NCBI GenBank assembly: GCA_910592205.1
Contig: CAJVPJ010000205.1
Coordinates: 1-35,308 of the forward strand
Direction of reading: 5' to 3'
DNA length: 35,308 nucleotides
Origin: Paraglomus occultum
Lineage: Eukaryota; Glomeromycota; Glomeromycetes; Paraglomerales; Paraglomeraceae
The position numbers were made by a program, and so were the translations under genes. Under the pieces are notes generated by a model. It saw only the letters and a list, made by a program, of their open reading frames with translations. It made no database searches and was not told the origin of the DNA. Positions 24,313 to 34,174 of the stretch are shown here, piece by piece (within the stretch, counting starts at the first letter, position 1; each line of letters opens with the position of its first letter).

Positions 24313-25181
24313 ATGAAACTCACTATTATCGTCGTAACAGTGCTTGTGATTTTCTGCATTATCACAACTAAAGCACAAACGAACCCGAACCCAGCACCCG
24401 CACCGAACCCAGCACCAGCACCGAACCCAGCACCAGCACCGAACCCAGCACCAGCACCAACATGCGATAATCAACCAGTATACCAGACATGTATTGCTAC
24501 TGGGCAAGCTGCGTTGGCCGGGTGCGGTTCGACGGACTACAACTGTCAATGTCAAAAGTACACCGGTAGGTATTGAGATGGGGGAGATGGGCAGAAGCGA
24601 AACGAGGAAAGAGTGGTCGCCAAGTCAGGAAGGGAGTTCTTAGAGAAATAGTATACCTACTTCATGAAATTCTATATCGTTTGTTTATATTTTGTGTGCA
24701 TTTTTCATATTTCCATTATTTTTCGTTTGCTTCGGTAAATATTTGCATACTAAATAAGGCAAACACCAATGTCATTAACGCTATCGGAATTTAATTTCTG
24801 GTCCAATTAGATCTTCAGAACTGTTACCTCCAATGTCCTAATGATCCAACCGCCCAGGCACAAGCCGCACAGAATGCTGTGAGTAATAATGAATTTTTCT
24901 TACCATGAGGGATACACAGAACGAGTCGTTAATGTCCTTTTTTTCGCAACTCACAGGGCACCCGTCAGGCCGTCTGCGCGCGCGTGACAACAACGTCTAC
25001 CCCCCCACCTGCAACCACAACGTCGTCAACGTCAACACCACCAGCTGCACAATCAGCAACTACTACCCAATCGACATCAGAAGCAACTCCAGGATCTAGT
25101 AACACTAAGAACTCTGCTGGATCTATTGTCGTCGGAAAATTGATGCTTGCGTTGCCTGTCATTGTTGCTTTATTCGGATGA
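24313..25181 (+). CDS. Secreted GPI-anchored cysteine-rich surface protein
   Basis: Exons 24313-24565, 24811-24878 and 24957-25181 join in phase to 181 residues. A hydrophobic signal peptide (MKLTIIVVTVLVIFCIITTK) ends near A21. Four 6-residue PNPAPA repeats follow, then a small cysteine-rich domain with YQTCIATGQAALAGC, DYNCQCQKY and LQNCYLQCPNDP, and a Ser/Thr/Pro-rich stalk (TTTSSTSTPPAAQS) that would be O-glycosylated. The end SAGSIVVGKLMLALPVIVAL is a short hydrophobic tail with small residues before it, as needed for GPI attachment. The protein probably sits at the plasma membrane or in the cell wall. The cysteine pattern recalls fungal GPI-anchored proteins of the CFEM-like kind, but it is not a clear CFEM match. 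It lies inside the APC4-like remnant on the opposite strand and appears intact. Confidence 0.8.
24385..24456 (+). repeat. Four 18-bp tandem repeats encoding PNPAPA
   Basis: Four units of ccgaacccagcaccagca (the first with one different base) lie back to back within exon 1 of the GPI-anchored protein gene. The unit is a multiple of three, so copy-number change would lengthen or shorten the rigid proline linker without breaking the frame. Confidence 0.95.
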
Positions 25182-25891
25182 TAGAAGTGTATCAAAGAAT
25201 TTGGCCGGTATTAAAAAGAGGGTGAGACTTTGAGTGTATTTATAGATGTGGTATCGAAACTGTGGGCGGTTACTTGAACATTGATATACAATAATGTCAG
25301 AGTTGCAATTACTATTTTCTTTTCTTTTTTTTAATATATTAAGATTTAATTGATCATTAATTCCTTGCGCCAGAGTAGACTTTATTCCTAGAACACTCAA
25401 TAAACGTCCGCATGCTGTTTTACAAAATGTCTTCCGAATTGGGAGAAAAGATATATAGATTTTTCTCTATGTCAAATTACTAGTGGGGGTATGGGGAATG
25501 GTACTTGAGGACTTGCAATTTAACGCCAGTTCATGGCGAAAGCAAATTGCCAACCCAAACCATTATAACCTGACGACGTTTCAACATTCAGAAATAGCAA
25601 TCGACGACTTTTTACATCAAACAATGACTTCCTGAATCTCCTCATGAGCCCTCTTCCTTCTACCCTTAATCACATCATCTTTGTTTTAAACGTTGTGGCT
25701 ATCTCGTGTTTTTTGATTATCGCCGTTGGGTTCGATAAGGGGAAAAGTTTTTTGAACCTTCCTTATTGTTCAGTTCGATTAACGTGCAGCCCATCGTACT
25801 TTTGGCTCATTCCATTGGTCAACTCCACATTTAGGATTTCCTAATTAATTAGTTAGTTTCTTAAAACGGACGGGCAGGACGGACGTACAAA

Positions 25892-25918
25892 ACATTGATA
25901 ACATTGATAACATTGATA
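25892..25918 (+). repeat. Three tandem copies of acattgata
   Basis: Three exact 9-bp units are adjacent in a non-coding stretch just downstream of a gacgggcaggacggacg run. Confidence 0.9.
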
Positions 25919-26397
25919 AACTAACAAAGTTTACAGGGATGTTTCAAATGGCTAAATTTATTGCCTAGATATCGATCATATACCACAAGTGATCAAAAGC
26001 AGGCAGCGCAAACACCTGTTTAAACAAAACTACGCCGACTGACAAGTATTTTCCAAGCACAAATAATAACAACTTTACACGTCTATAAACGGTCTCTACA
26101 ATAGTTAATTGGGAATTCAACGGACAGAATGAATGTGGCAATATACTTGATTGTGTAACCAAATACCTAGATGACTCACAAGACAAGTCAGTTACAATAC
26201 ACGGCGTGAAGACGCTGAACTTGGTTAGCAAGTTCCGATACTCCATTTTTAAACAAACGTTGTAAAAAGATGGTTAATTCACTCCACGCACGGTCGTATG
26301 TTCTGTCCGGGATTGGGAATTTGACCCAATGCAAAGCAGAAATAGAGACCTTTGATTGAAGAAGATACAAATAGATATCAATATGTACTTGGTTGTC

Positions 26398-29160
26398 CTA
26401 AATCGATAGCTATGTCGGAATTTCAATTTGCGGTCAGAACACGTTGGGAATACTTCTTCAGATAATCGAAATGGTCTTCTTGCACATGTAATTAAAAGAG
26501 AACCTTGTAACGTGTGTGCTTCTTACTACGACCATGCGTACAGTTCGTATGTTTAGGCTATAATGGTGATTTTCTCTTTTCATTTGCTTATTACAATCCA
26601 TATATTTATATCACGTTTCTTAATAGTAAATCACTTGAGCAAACAATTGCTGAGCATTCGTTCCTATCAGTAGTGCATTATTTTAAACGTCTGTTCGTTT
26701 GTATAAAAATAGATTCTGATACTGACTGACCGTAGTAGCATCAATCATTGCAGATTCTAAGATTAAGGCTCGTACTACTATCTTCTTTTTTTTAAGAATG
26801 ATATTTATTATTATGTTGTGGCACCACTTTGCACTTAATGTTGTTGGCGATAACATTAAATATAGCGGCGGTACCATCTATAACATCTTCACATTTACTT
26901 CCTGCAGGTTATTGCATGCATGAACAGTGCACCAACTTTACTGTTTAATAGCTTACCATATTTACTAACAGTCGAAATAACAAAATTGCCGGTTTTCAGT
27001 TAGTATCTTTCTGGCACTAGACTTGGAGACAAATTCTCCGAGTTGACAGATAATGTCGTTATCTAACGTGAGAACCGATGTTACATTAGCTGTATTCGCT
27101 AGCCTTATTGGTTTGTTTCAGTCTCTGGTTCCTGAATTACTATAAAATTTTAGGGTTAATATTAATATAATATGAGCGTGTTTATTTGTAATTTCCTCTA
27201 CAGAGTAATTCATGAATTTCAATGGTCATTGTATAGTAAACGAGAAATTGGTTGTCGAACTCAATTCCGGCGATTTGATCTTGGTGTTTGTTGAATCGAT
27301 TACTTGGTCATTTCTAACTTAACGCTTTGACAGACTATATAAGCAAAAAATATTTTCAAAAATTAATTTACATCTGAGAGCAAAAATACTAAAGTGTTAA
27401 AATCTAGTAGTCAATATTTGTAAAAAGTTGCAAGCTTTTTTTTTTTTGTAAAATACTCACTTGATGACGTGAAAGTGGTAGTAGTTTGCATGATGTTTAT
27501 TTAACTAACCAACTAACCGACTATTTATTCGTCCGTTATTTATTTATAGATACTAAGTACACGTAAAACCTGTACTTCTATTGTAATTACAAAATGGATT
27601 AATCTTTACTACAGACGGTCAAAATATGTGTACAGATGACTGCTGACTGAAGAAATTTATCGAAATTTTTGACAGTAAAGTGGTCTTGGTAAAATCAGTG
27701 GCTTGGATAGAGTTTGGCAGTGTGAATTTCGAAATGCGTGCGCCAATTCGTAACATATTTAGATACGTTTTCTGGTATTGCGATCTCCATATGAAATTTC
27801 TTTATTAGTACGCGTTGTCTTTTTAAGACATTGACGCGCAGTTATTTCATTGCTTTCAGCTGAACATATCTTGTTCAGATCTTTGAGAGAGCTTGATATC
27901 CTTCACGTAACTCGACAAACTTTTCTCTTGGAATCATTTTCGAACAACCACAATTACAAGAATTTCGTATTTGTTGGAACCGTTCTAATTATAATTTTCC
28001 ATATTTCGGTAAATTTATAGTACCGGGTTACTTAATTCGGGGGATATTTGATGTAAGGAGAGTACTTTGATAGGAGGAGATTACATGCTCAATTGCAAAA
28101 TTGTTGCTATATTCACACGCTATGCTATTGACATGACACAAATTAACAATACGCCTCCCAGAGCACGATTAAACAAAAGGTATGTCGTTTTTGGTGTGTC
28201 GAGAAAAGCTAATGTCGTGGTTTTATATGAGATTATCCCGTTTGTATTTTACTCGATAATGTTGATCATCTGGGCACTCTGCAACAAAACCAGACAAAGT
28301 GAACATTTGACTATGTGAGTTAAAAATTGTTGGTGGCTGATTTTTTTAGTTTTGAGTTGATATTCAGTGGCACAGCTGTGGTCCATGACTGAATTCACAT
28401 TAGTTGCATTTTAAATCTGTATTGTTCGTGTCGGGATGCTACACGTGGGAGAGCATTCGTGTAACACCATCGGGATTTAACTCTTTTCAAACGGATCTTT
28501 TGTTATCCTACTTCGAGATAAATACACGCTAACAATTGGTAACGTTTGTAACACTACGGTTTACTACTCACGCTAAAATGCGAATCTCGTAGACGATTAT
28601 ACTGAATTATTATTCAATCACGCGTCCTACGTCGATTTCTGTAAATGGGATTAGGTTTAAAGCCTACCGATCGGGGAATATCTCAAAACGATGCGCAATT
28701 AAATCAAATAATAATTCTGATACGAGATGCCGGAGGCAAGTTTGACTTTTGTATACCGCTGACTAAATAACGCTAAAGTATAGGAATGGCTTTGGATTTG
28801 AGTATTTTCTTCCATACAATTTCATTGACATAGCACAAAAATTTACCGGCTACTAAGCCTAATATTATACAAACGTAAAACGTCAGTTTCAGGACTAATT
28901 TTGCTGCCTCGAATGAGTTTACACTTTGAAAGTAAGAGTTAGGGCAATTGTAAACATTCACATAAAAATTTCTTGACAAGACAAGATAATAAAGATAAAC
29001 CCGATGACAAATTTTTTTCAATTGAGCAAAATTTTATTAATTTTATTTATAATAAGCTGAGATAATTTACATCGAATTATAACAAATACTATATTAATAT
29101 AACAATTCTGTTATTATTGTATTACAATTAAATTAAAATAAAAATAAAACATAAATAATC
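26398..29160. other. AT-rich gene desert
   Basis: No supported gene was found in about 2.8 kb. The stretch 29010-29160 is extremely AT-rich, with almost no G or C. Short open frames (for example 28067-28318 on plus with a hydrophobic segment, 28773-29021 on minus) show no recognisable family. Confidence 0.5.
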
Positions 29161-29660
29161 GAAAGCTATTGCTCTCGCTGGCTTCTCGCCTATAAGCTTC
29201 AAGGACGGATCATTTATTAATAACAAGTAGCTACCATATGGGTCCCTGGTGCCCGTTTCCACTTCCACGTGTACCGTTGGATCCGATCACCCCGCGAACC
29301 CACCAAGGGAAAGAAAAAGGGGAGAGAAAGAAAAAAAAAGAAAATAGAGTTAGTGGTATAGCGTAAAACAATGCAAACTTACCTTCATACTTGCCAGAAC
29401 CTTCTACCCGTCATCTAAAGCTGTGTGCAGTAAAAAAAGAGAAGAAAGGAGATGTCCGAGTGTGATCCGGGCATCCCCCGTGACTCACTTCCTCAGGACC
29501 CGTGCCGGGATCACATCATCGCCAGTATCACAGGGAGAGTGGCGAGACCCGTAACTACTTGTTATTCGTTCTTGATCCGCAGCCCGTCCGCTGGTTGAGA
29601 CAATGGTTAACCTAGGAAGCGAGTTTATTGTGCAATAGCTTCGATCGATGAAGCTGTGGA
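29161..29660 (-). other. GC-rich island with splice-like signals; possible small gene or structured RNA
   Basis: This island stands out from the AT desert on its left and the G/T-rich array on its right. On the minus strand a near-consensus donor AAG|GTAAGT lies at about 29384, followed by a ctaac branch-like motif and a long pyrimidine tract (29348-29303), and another donor-like GTGAGT lies near 29489. One minus-strand frame reads FPWWVRGVIGSNGTRGSGNG followed by HQGPIW and a stop; another reads DPYGSYLLLINDPSLKLIGE. No complete start-to-stop model could be built, since the first AG after the pyrimidine tract falls late. A strong hairpin lies at 29461-29515. It could be a small protein gene, a spliced non-coding RNA or a mobile-element end. 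Confidence 0.35.
29461..29515. repeat. GC-rich hairpin with 13-bp arms
   Basis: The arm tgtgatccgggca at 29461-29473 pairs with tgccgggatcaca at 29503-29515 with a single G/G mismatch, around a 29-nt loop. It is the most stable local fold noticed in the right half of the window. Confidence 0.75.
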
Positions 29661-29869
29661 AAAAAATGTTTGCAGATAAGTAAACGACGGCATAATAATC
29701 TGTTAGTTGAAAAGATTGTCGAATACATGAATAGTTAATGATGTACGTACAATAATGATCTTTTCCAACTTTCTTCGTATGTGTGTTGTATGGAGTGGTG
29801 ATAAAGGCTCGTTTCAAATGGCATTGTTGGGCGGAGAAGAGGTATCCGCAATGGAAATATCCTGACATA

Positions 29870-30740
29870 TGGTATACGCGTTCAAACTCTCATCGGTTCC
29901 GTAATGTAATCGACAAACCGTATCGTTATTGAGTGTTAGAATTTTCGCCGCCGTTAATGACTTGTTTGTGGAGCGTATTGTACGTAATATGGAGTTGTGA
30001 TTAACCTTTCCCATCTGCTACGTTGTTAATAAACGGCCGTACTCGAGTGTTAGGAGTTTCGTCCGTCAATGGGTTGTTTTTTCGTGTCGTATATGTAATG
30101 TTTGAACTTTCTCATCGGGGTTATGCAGTCGGATAAACAGTCGTTATTGAATGTTAAGAGTTTTACTTGGTCGTATAGTATGTAGCGTTGTATTCAAACT
30201 TTTTCGCCGGTAATCGACAAACGGTCGTTGTCGAACGTTAAGGGTCTTGTCGTCGTTAACGACTTGTTCGTTTGTTTACGCGTTATGTCCGAACTTTGTG
30301 TGGTCGATAACGGCCATTATGAATGTTGAGAGTATGACTTGTTCGGGTAATATAGAGTTGCGTTTCGTCCGAACTTTTTCACCGGTTATGTAGTCGAGAA
30401 ACCGTATCGTTGTAAGTGTTGGGTGTTACGCCGTTAACGACTTGTTTGTTTGTGCGCGCGTTATGTTCGAACTTTGTGTAGCTGATAAACGGTCGTTAAG
30501 AAATGACTTGTTCTTGTGATATAGAGAGTTGCGTCTTGTTCAAACTTTCTAGTCAATAAACCGTGTTGTTAGGAGTTGCGCCGTTAACGATTTGTTTGTT
30601 CGGTCTGTATGGTTACATGAGTTCGAACTCTCTCATCGGTTATGTGGTCGATAAACGATCTTTACTAAATGCCAAAAGCTTTGCCGTTAATAACTTGTTC
30701 GTTCGGTTCGTATAAGTGTAATGTGGAGCGGCGACAGAGC
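29870..30740 (+). repeat. Diverged G/T-rich tandem repeat array, about nine units
   Basis: A variable unit of roughly 70-120 bp recurs about nine times. Conserved words in order are: (gtcga)taaacggtcgtt, gttaggagtt, gccgttaacgacttgttcgtt, and gttcgaactttctcatcggtt. Starts of units fall near 29889, 30009, 30111, 30206, 30301, 30380, 30478, 30551 and 30633. Longer and shorter units partly alternate because some copies lack the middle part. The plus strand is strikingly poor in C outside the core words. Units contain gttcgaactc-like words that match the RNA polymerase III B-box consensus loosely. No coding role is apparent. Confidence 0.7.
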
Positions 30741-31988
30741 ATTGTTTTTGTATATTTAACTTTTAGAAATGTAGTATTTGCGTTTTGGAAGAGAAGAGGA
30801 GAAAGAGCGATACGTGTGCGATGGATAAAAGCGTCTAGGTATATATACGTGTCTGAGTTATTTATACCGAGGTAAGCCATTTTTGACGTAATTTCTGGAC
30901 TATAGTTAAATTACAAGTTGACGTAAAAAAACTATGGCGTTTGCATTGTAGTAAACAAACCTTTATCAGTCTTTGAAATAAAACGGCCCTGAACATATCG
31001 TCTGAATGTATATTCAAGCAAAATTGTGCGTTGTAATCTTTATAGCGAAAAACATAGTTTGCATGACAACAGGGAAGACAGAGAATGACAGGAAAGAAAG
31101 CTAAAGGGTGAGAAGCAAGGGCTGTTAGTGAATCTGAGCAGCAAACAGACTTCATGTGTACATATGCAATCTGGACTTTTCAATCAGTGACTTTGGGAAA
31201 AGTTAAACCCTTTATTGTACCGGAAGCTTTTTCTACTTGCATTTTTTAGTATAGTTAACCATTTAATGTCACCGGTAAACCGTTTTTACGAATAGGGAGT
31301 TTGACTATGTCTAAGTGCGATGGAATTTTCAACTGTATTAAGACTTGGTTCTCAATAACGCGTGGGATACTATTTATCATAGTGATGTAAGATCGTTATC
31401 ATGTCTCGAAAAGGAGCGTGTAAAGTCTTACTTATTGAATAAAACAGTTATTTGGCTGCAGGTACGTGTTGGCATAGCATTAGCATAATTTCCTAATTTT
31501 GAATTAACTTGTAATTTTCCAATTATACACTCGATTTAATTAATGGTTTTCCTTGCTTCCAATTAGATACGATATTAACGCTCTGAAATAGATATTGATC
31601 ATGTTTACCAATTCGAATAATCTAAAATTAAAAGCTGCTCTTCCAGTCGTCGCAGAATGCAAACGTAATTTCCTCTTATGGGGATTCCGCTTCTTTGAAC
31701 AACATAATAACCGTCTTAATAAAGTGTTCTTACTACGGGTAAATACCGATCAAACTTGAAAATTTGGGCTGCCCATTGAAATTTGAGATCAGGCTTCTTC
31801 GGTTCCTTTGGACTAACGAAGTCTGGAGTTCATAGCTACGATCCGTAGATCCACCATTTGGTGAGCTTTTCGGATGATATGTGCTTTGTTCGCCAATACG
31901 TATTATAATTACAAGTAATATCAACATCCAATCATATTTCGAAAACGTGTCGCAATCTGCTGTATGCAGAATGTAGTCAGCGTCAATA
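30741..31988. other. Intergenic region left of the Tc1/mariner element
   Basis: A 97-codon ATG frame on the minus strand (31155-30862) has no recognisable family or domain. Nothing else was recognised in this 1.2 kb. Confidence 0.45.
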
Positions 31989-33191
31989 CAGTGGTGTTCA
32001 AAAAAAATGGCACAAATTTTTACAAATAATTTATACATGTGTAACTCGGTCAATTTTCAAAATAAACGCGTAATTAATGGATCAAAACAAAGCTTATGTA
32101 ATGGACTATTATTTACAAACAAACTTATTTTCAACTTACTTCGCGCTTTATCCAAAACAAAAGTGTAAAATGTCTCAGTCCGTTAAAGAAAGACAGCGAC
32201 AAACAATATTATATTATTGGGAGAAGGGAATACGCGAAGCCCCTAAAATACAATCATTGACTGAGATTCCAATAAGAACAATCTGTTATAACTTAAAAAA
32301 AATTAAAAAAAAAGGAGATGTAAAGCACAGAGGGGAAAATGGTCGCAAAAAAATTCTAAGTAATATTGATGCTCGTAGAATTGACCAGTACATTCGAAGA
32401 AACCCGACATTTCTACCAAATTAATTGCGAGTAAGTTAAAAGAGGGAAAAACTATGGTCTCTCGCATAACTGTAGAACGTCATTTGACTGAACATGGTTA
32501 TAAAAATAACCTTCCCCTAACCACTTCAATGCTCACAAAGAAAATCGGGGTAATATGGGCCAGAAAACACTTAAACGACAATTGGAAACGGACAATTTTC
32601 ACTCATAAACCATCTTTCCAATTGTTCCAAATCACAAGCACAAAAGCGCAAGGCCAATACGCCCAATGCTGAAAGATTGCCATATGGCACGGGGTAATTT
32701 CGTCTCTTTTGCTTCAGTCACATTATCCATGTCAACTTTTTATGTTGGAATATTAGAACAACGCCTTCCAGGATTGCAAAGCAGATGGCGCTTCCAACAG
32801 AATAAGCATACCTCGCGTACTACAACGGAATTTCATTTTAAACAATGGTTTTGGACTGGCCTTCCAACAGGCTTGAACTTATTCTTATCGGAACATAGTT
32901 AAAACAAATGTGGGAAGACGTAAATCAAAAACTACAAGCAAGGAGTTGAAACAATTATGATTGAAGAGTGGGACAATATTCCAAATACTGTCCTAACTAA
33001 TTTAATAGATTCAATAAAGTATCGATGTGAACTGACTGTAGAAAATAAAGGTAATTACATTCCATACTTAAATGACATAACCAGTAATCAGCATCTTTTA
33101 AGCTTTCAAATAAAGTTTAATCACATTATTTGGAGCAATGTGTGATAAGTTAAAAGAAAACCGCTTGTGCCATTCTTTTTTGAACAGCATG
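31989..33191 (+). mobile_element. Degenerate Tc1/mariner-type transposon with both ends
   Basis: The element starts CAGTGGTGTTCAAAAAAAAT and ends, read from the other strand, CATGCTGTTCAAAAAAGAAT. Both ends continue to ATGGCACAA, giving imperfect terminal inverted repeats of about 27 bp. It is flanked by TA at 31987-31988 and 33192-33193, the target duplication of this superfamily. The length of 1203 bp is typical for Tc1/mariner. The single internal ORF is broken (see the transposase entry), so it cannot move by its own enzyme, though its ends might still be recognised by a related transposase. Confidence 0.85.
32170..33145 (+). pseudogene. Broken Tc1/mariner transposase
   Basis: The first block (from the ATG at 32170) is a helix-turn-helix DNA-binding domain, with KERQRQTILYYWEKGIREAP, PIRTICYNLKKIKKK and DARRIDQYIRRNPTF. 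It breaks by frameshift near 32415 and resumes in another frame as RITVERHLTEHGY and RKHLNDNWKRTIFTHKPSFQ. At the point where the family has the first catalytic Asp (in a SDE-like motif), this copy reads THK, so the DDE triad is lost. A further frame change follows before the last block, IEEWDNIPNTVLTNLIDSIK, the usual C-terminus. At least two frameshifts and the lost acid make it non-functional. Confidence 0.85.
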
Positions 33192-33193
33192 TA

Positions 33194-34174
33194 TATCAAT
33201 TAATGCTTTAAACAAGCAAATTTATTAATAGTTTCAATATCGGAATTTTCTCCATTACTTTCAAAGACTTGTTAGCAACAATTTTTTAACGATCTGATTT
33301 ACGGTTAAATCAGGAATAATATTTCGCTCCTCAATGAAGACAATTATTATTGTGCTCTCTCCGTCGTGCTTTTCGATAAATATTAGACACCCGCATTTTA
33401 TATCTAAATACAGACCTAAAAATCTGTGTGAAGACTCGTTTAATGTTAATTTCTGCAGTTAATATTCTCAGGTTCATCACCCGAACAAATTTTTTACATC
33501 ATGTCATGGATATGCTTGAATGCATTAATTTGATAAGTGTCTTGACGTAAGCATAGGGGACAGTAATTATTATACTTTTCTTAAATTCTTACCGAGAACA
33601 CTAAGATGTTATCTTTAATACCCGGTTATATTGAATCGCTCAGCCACACCATTAACATTTTCATGCAGATCAGTTGCCTAAAAAAGATGTCGCCCATTTA
33701 CATGTAGACTCTTATTCACATATTTGATATTGCTATTTTTGATACCAACCCGGTTGGTTGTTTGTTCGTCTTATGTTCGTACCAGTATTTACAAATTTAC
33801 TTGTGATGAATTTATTATGAACTTAGTATTGTACAATTTGAATAAGCATTCATGCAATTCACCAACATTCCCTGGATTCTGAACTCTTCACACCAAGAGA
33901 GACAGAATCAACTGTCTTTTGTCAACTCCAACCTAATGCGCGTCAACTTTGTATGGTCTTTTGGACCAATGCTTTCGCTCTAATGCCATCATCCAAAATG
34001 TTCATATTTATATAAACACTCAAAGACAAAAAAAAACATCATTGTTGCTGATCCACGTCTGGAATACGAGTTCTTCTTTATCCCTCTTGGATAAATGAAG
34101 AGAACTGCCACTTTTGATATATCTGTATGATAATAATTGATTCGTAGAACACTCAAGTTATGACATATCAGTTA
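33194..34174. other. Intergenic region between the transposon and the CTLH gene
   Basis: No gene was recognised. A short perfect hairpin, ctgattta-cggt-taaatcag, lies at 33294-33313. The right end is the 3' flank of the minus-strand CTLH-domain gene. Confidence 0.5.

Larger units (their letters stand above)
22887..26397 (-). pseudogene. Scattered remnant of an APC4-like gene (anaphase-promoting complex)
   Basis: Several minus-strand blocks, in order, recall APC4. A WD-like block at 26397-26188 has DNQVHI and SISALHWVKFPIPD (compare the HW after WD2). A block at 26075-26004 reads LLLFVLGKYLSVGVVLFKQV, like the loop-strand before the helical domain. A block at 25825-25778 reads ELTNGMSQKYDGLHVN, like the helical-domain ELKGM segment. 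A block at 23745-23695 contains LLSLYYYDDQINLFIKD. A last block at 23132-22887 contains MSNALICIDNLGKYGFLV. Blocks lie in different frames, with stops and missing stretches between them, so the gene is decayed or highly fragmented. A complete GPI-protein gene lies inside the span on the plus strand. APC4 is a scaffold of the cell-cycle ubiquitin ligase APC/C; the match is from memory and unaligned. The interval also holds non-homologous DNA. Confidence 0.33.

Noticed and set aside
25644-25844. A hydrophobic plus-strand frame of 66 codons
   Set aside because: No start context, family or neighbouring exon supports it, and the opposite strand carries an APC4-like block.
29380-29420. A U1 snRNA-like start (cttacctt) on the plus strand
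   Set aside because: The following sequence does not fold or read like U1; the cttac is better explained as the complement of a splice donor.
29870-30740. tRNA genes suggested by gttcgaa words
   Set aside because: No cloverleaf, acceptor stem or correctly spaced A-box could be drawn around any of them.
29870-30740. A CRISPR-like array
   Set aside because: Units are diverged, lack uniform short repeats with unique spacers, and the genome is eukaryotic.
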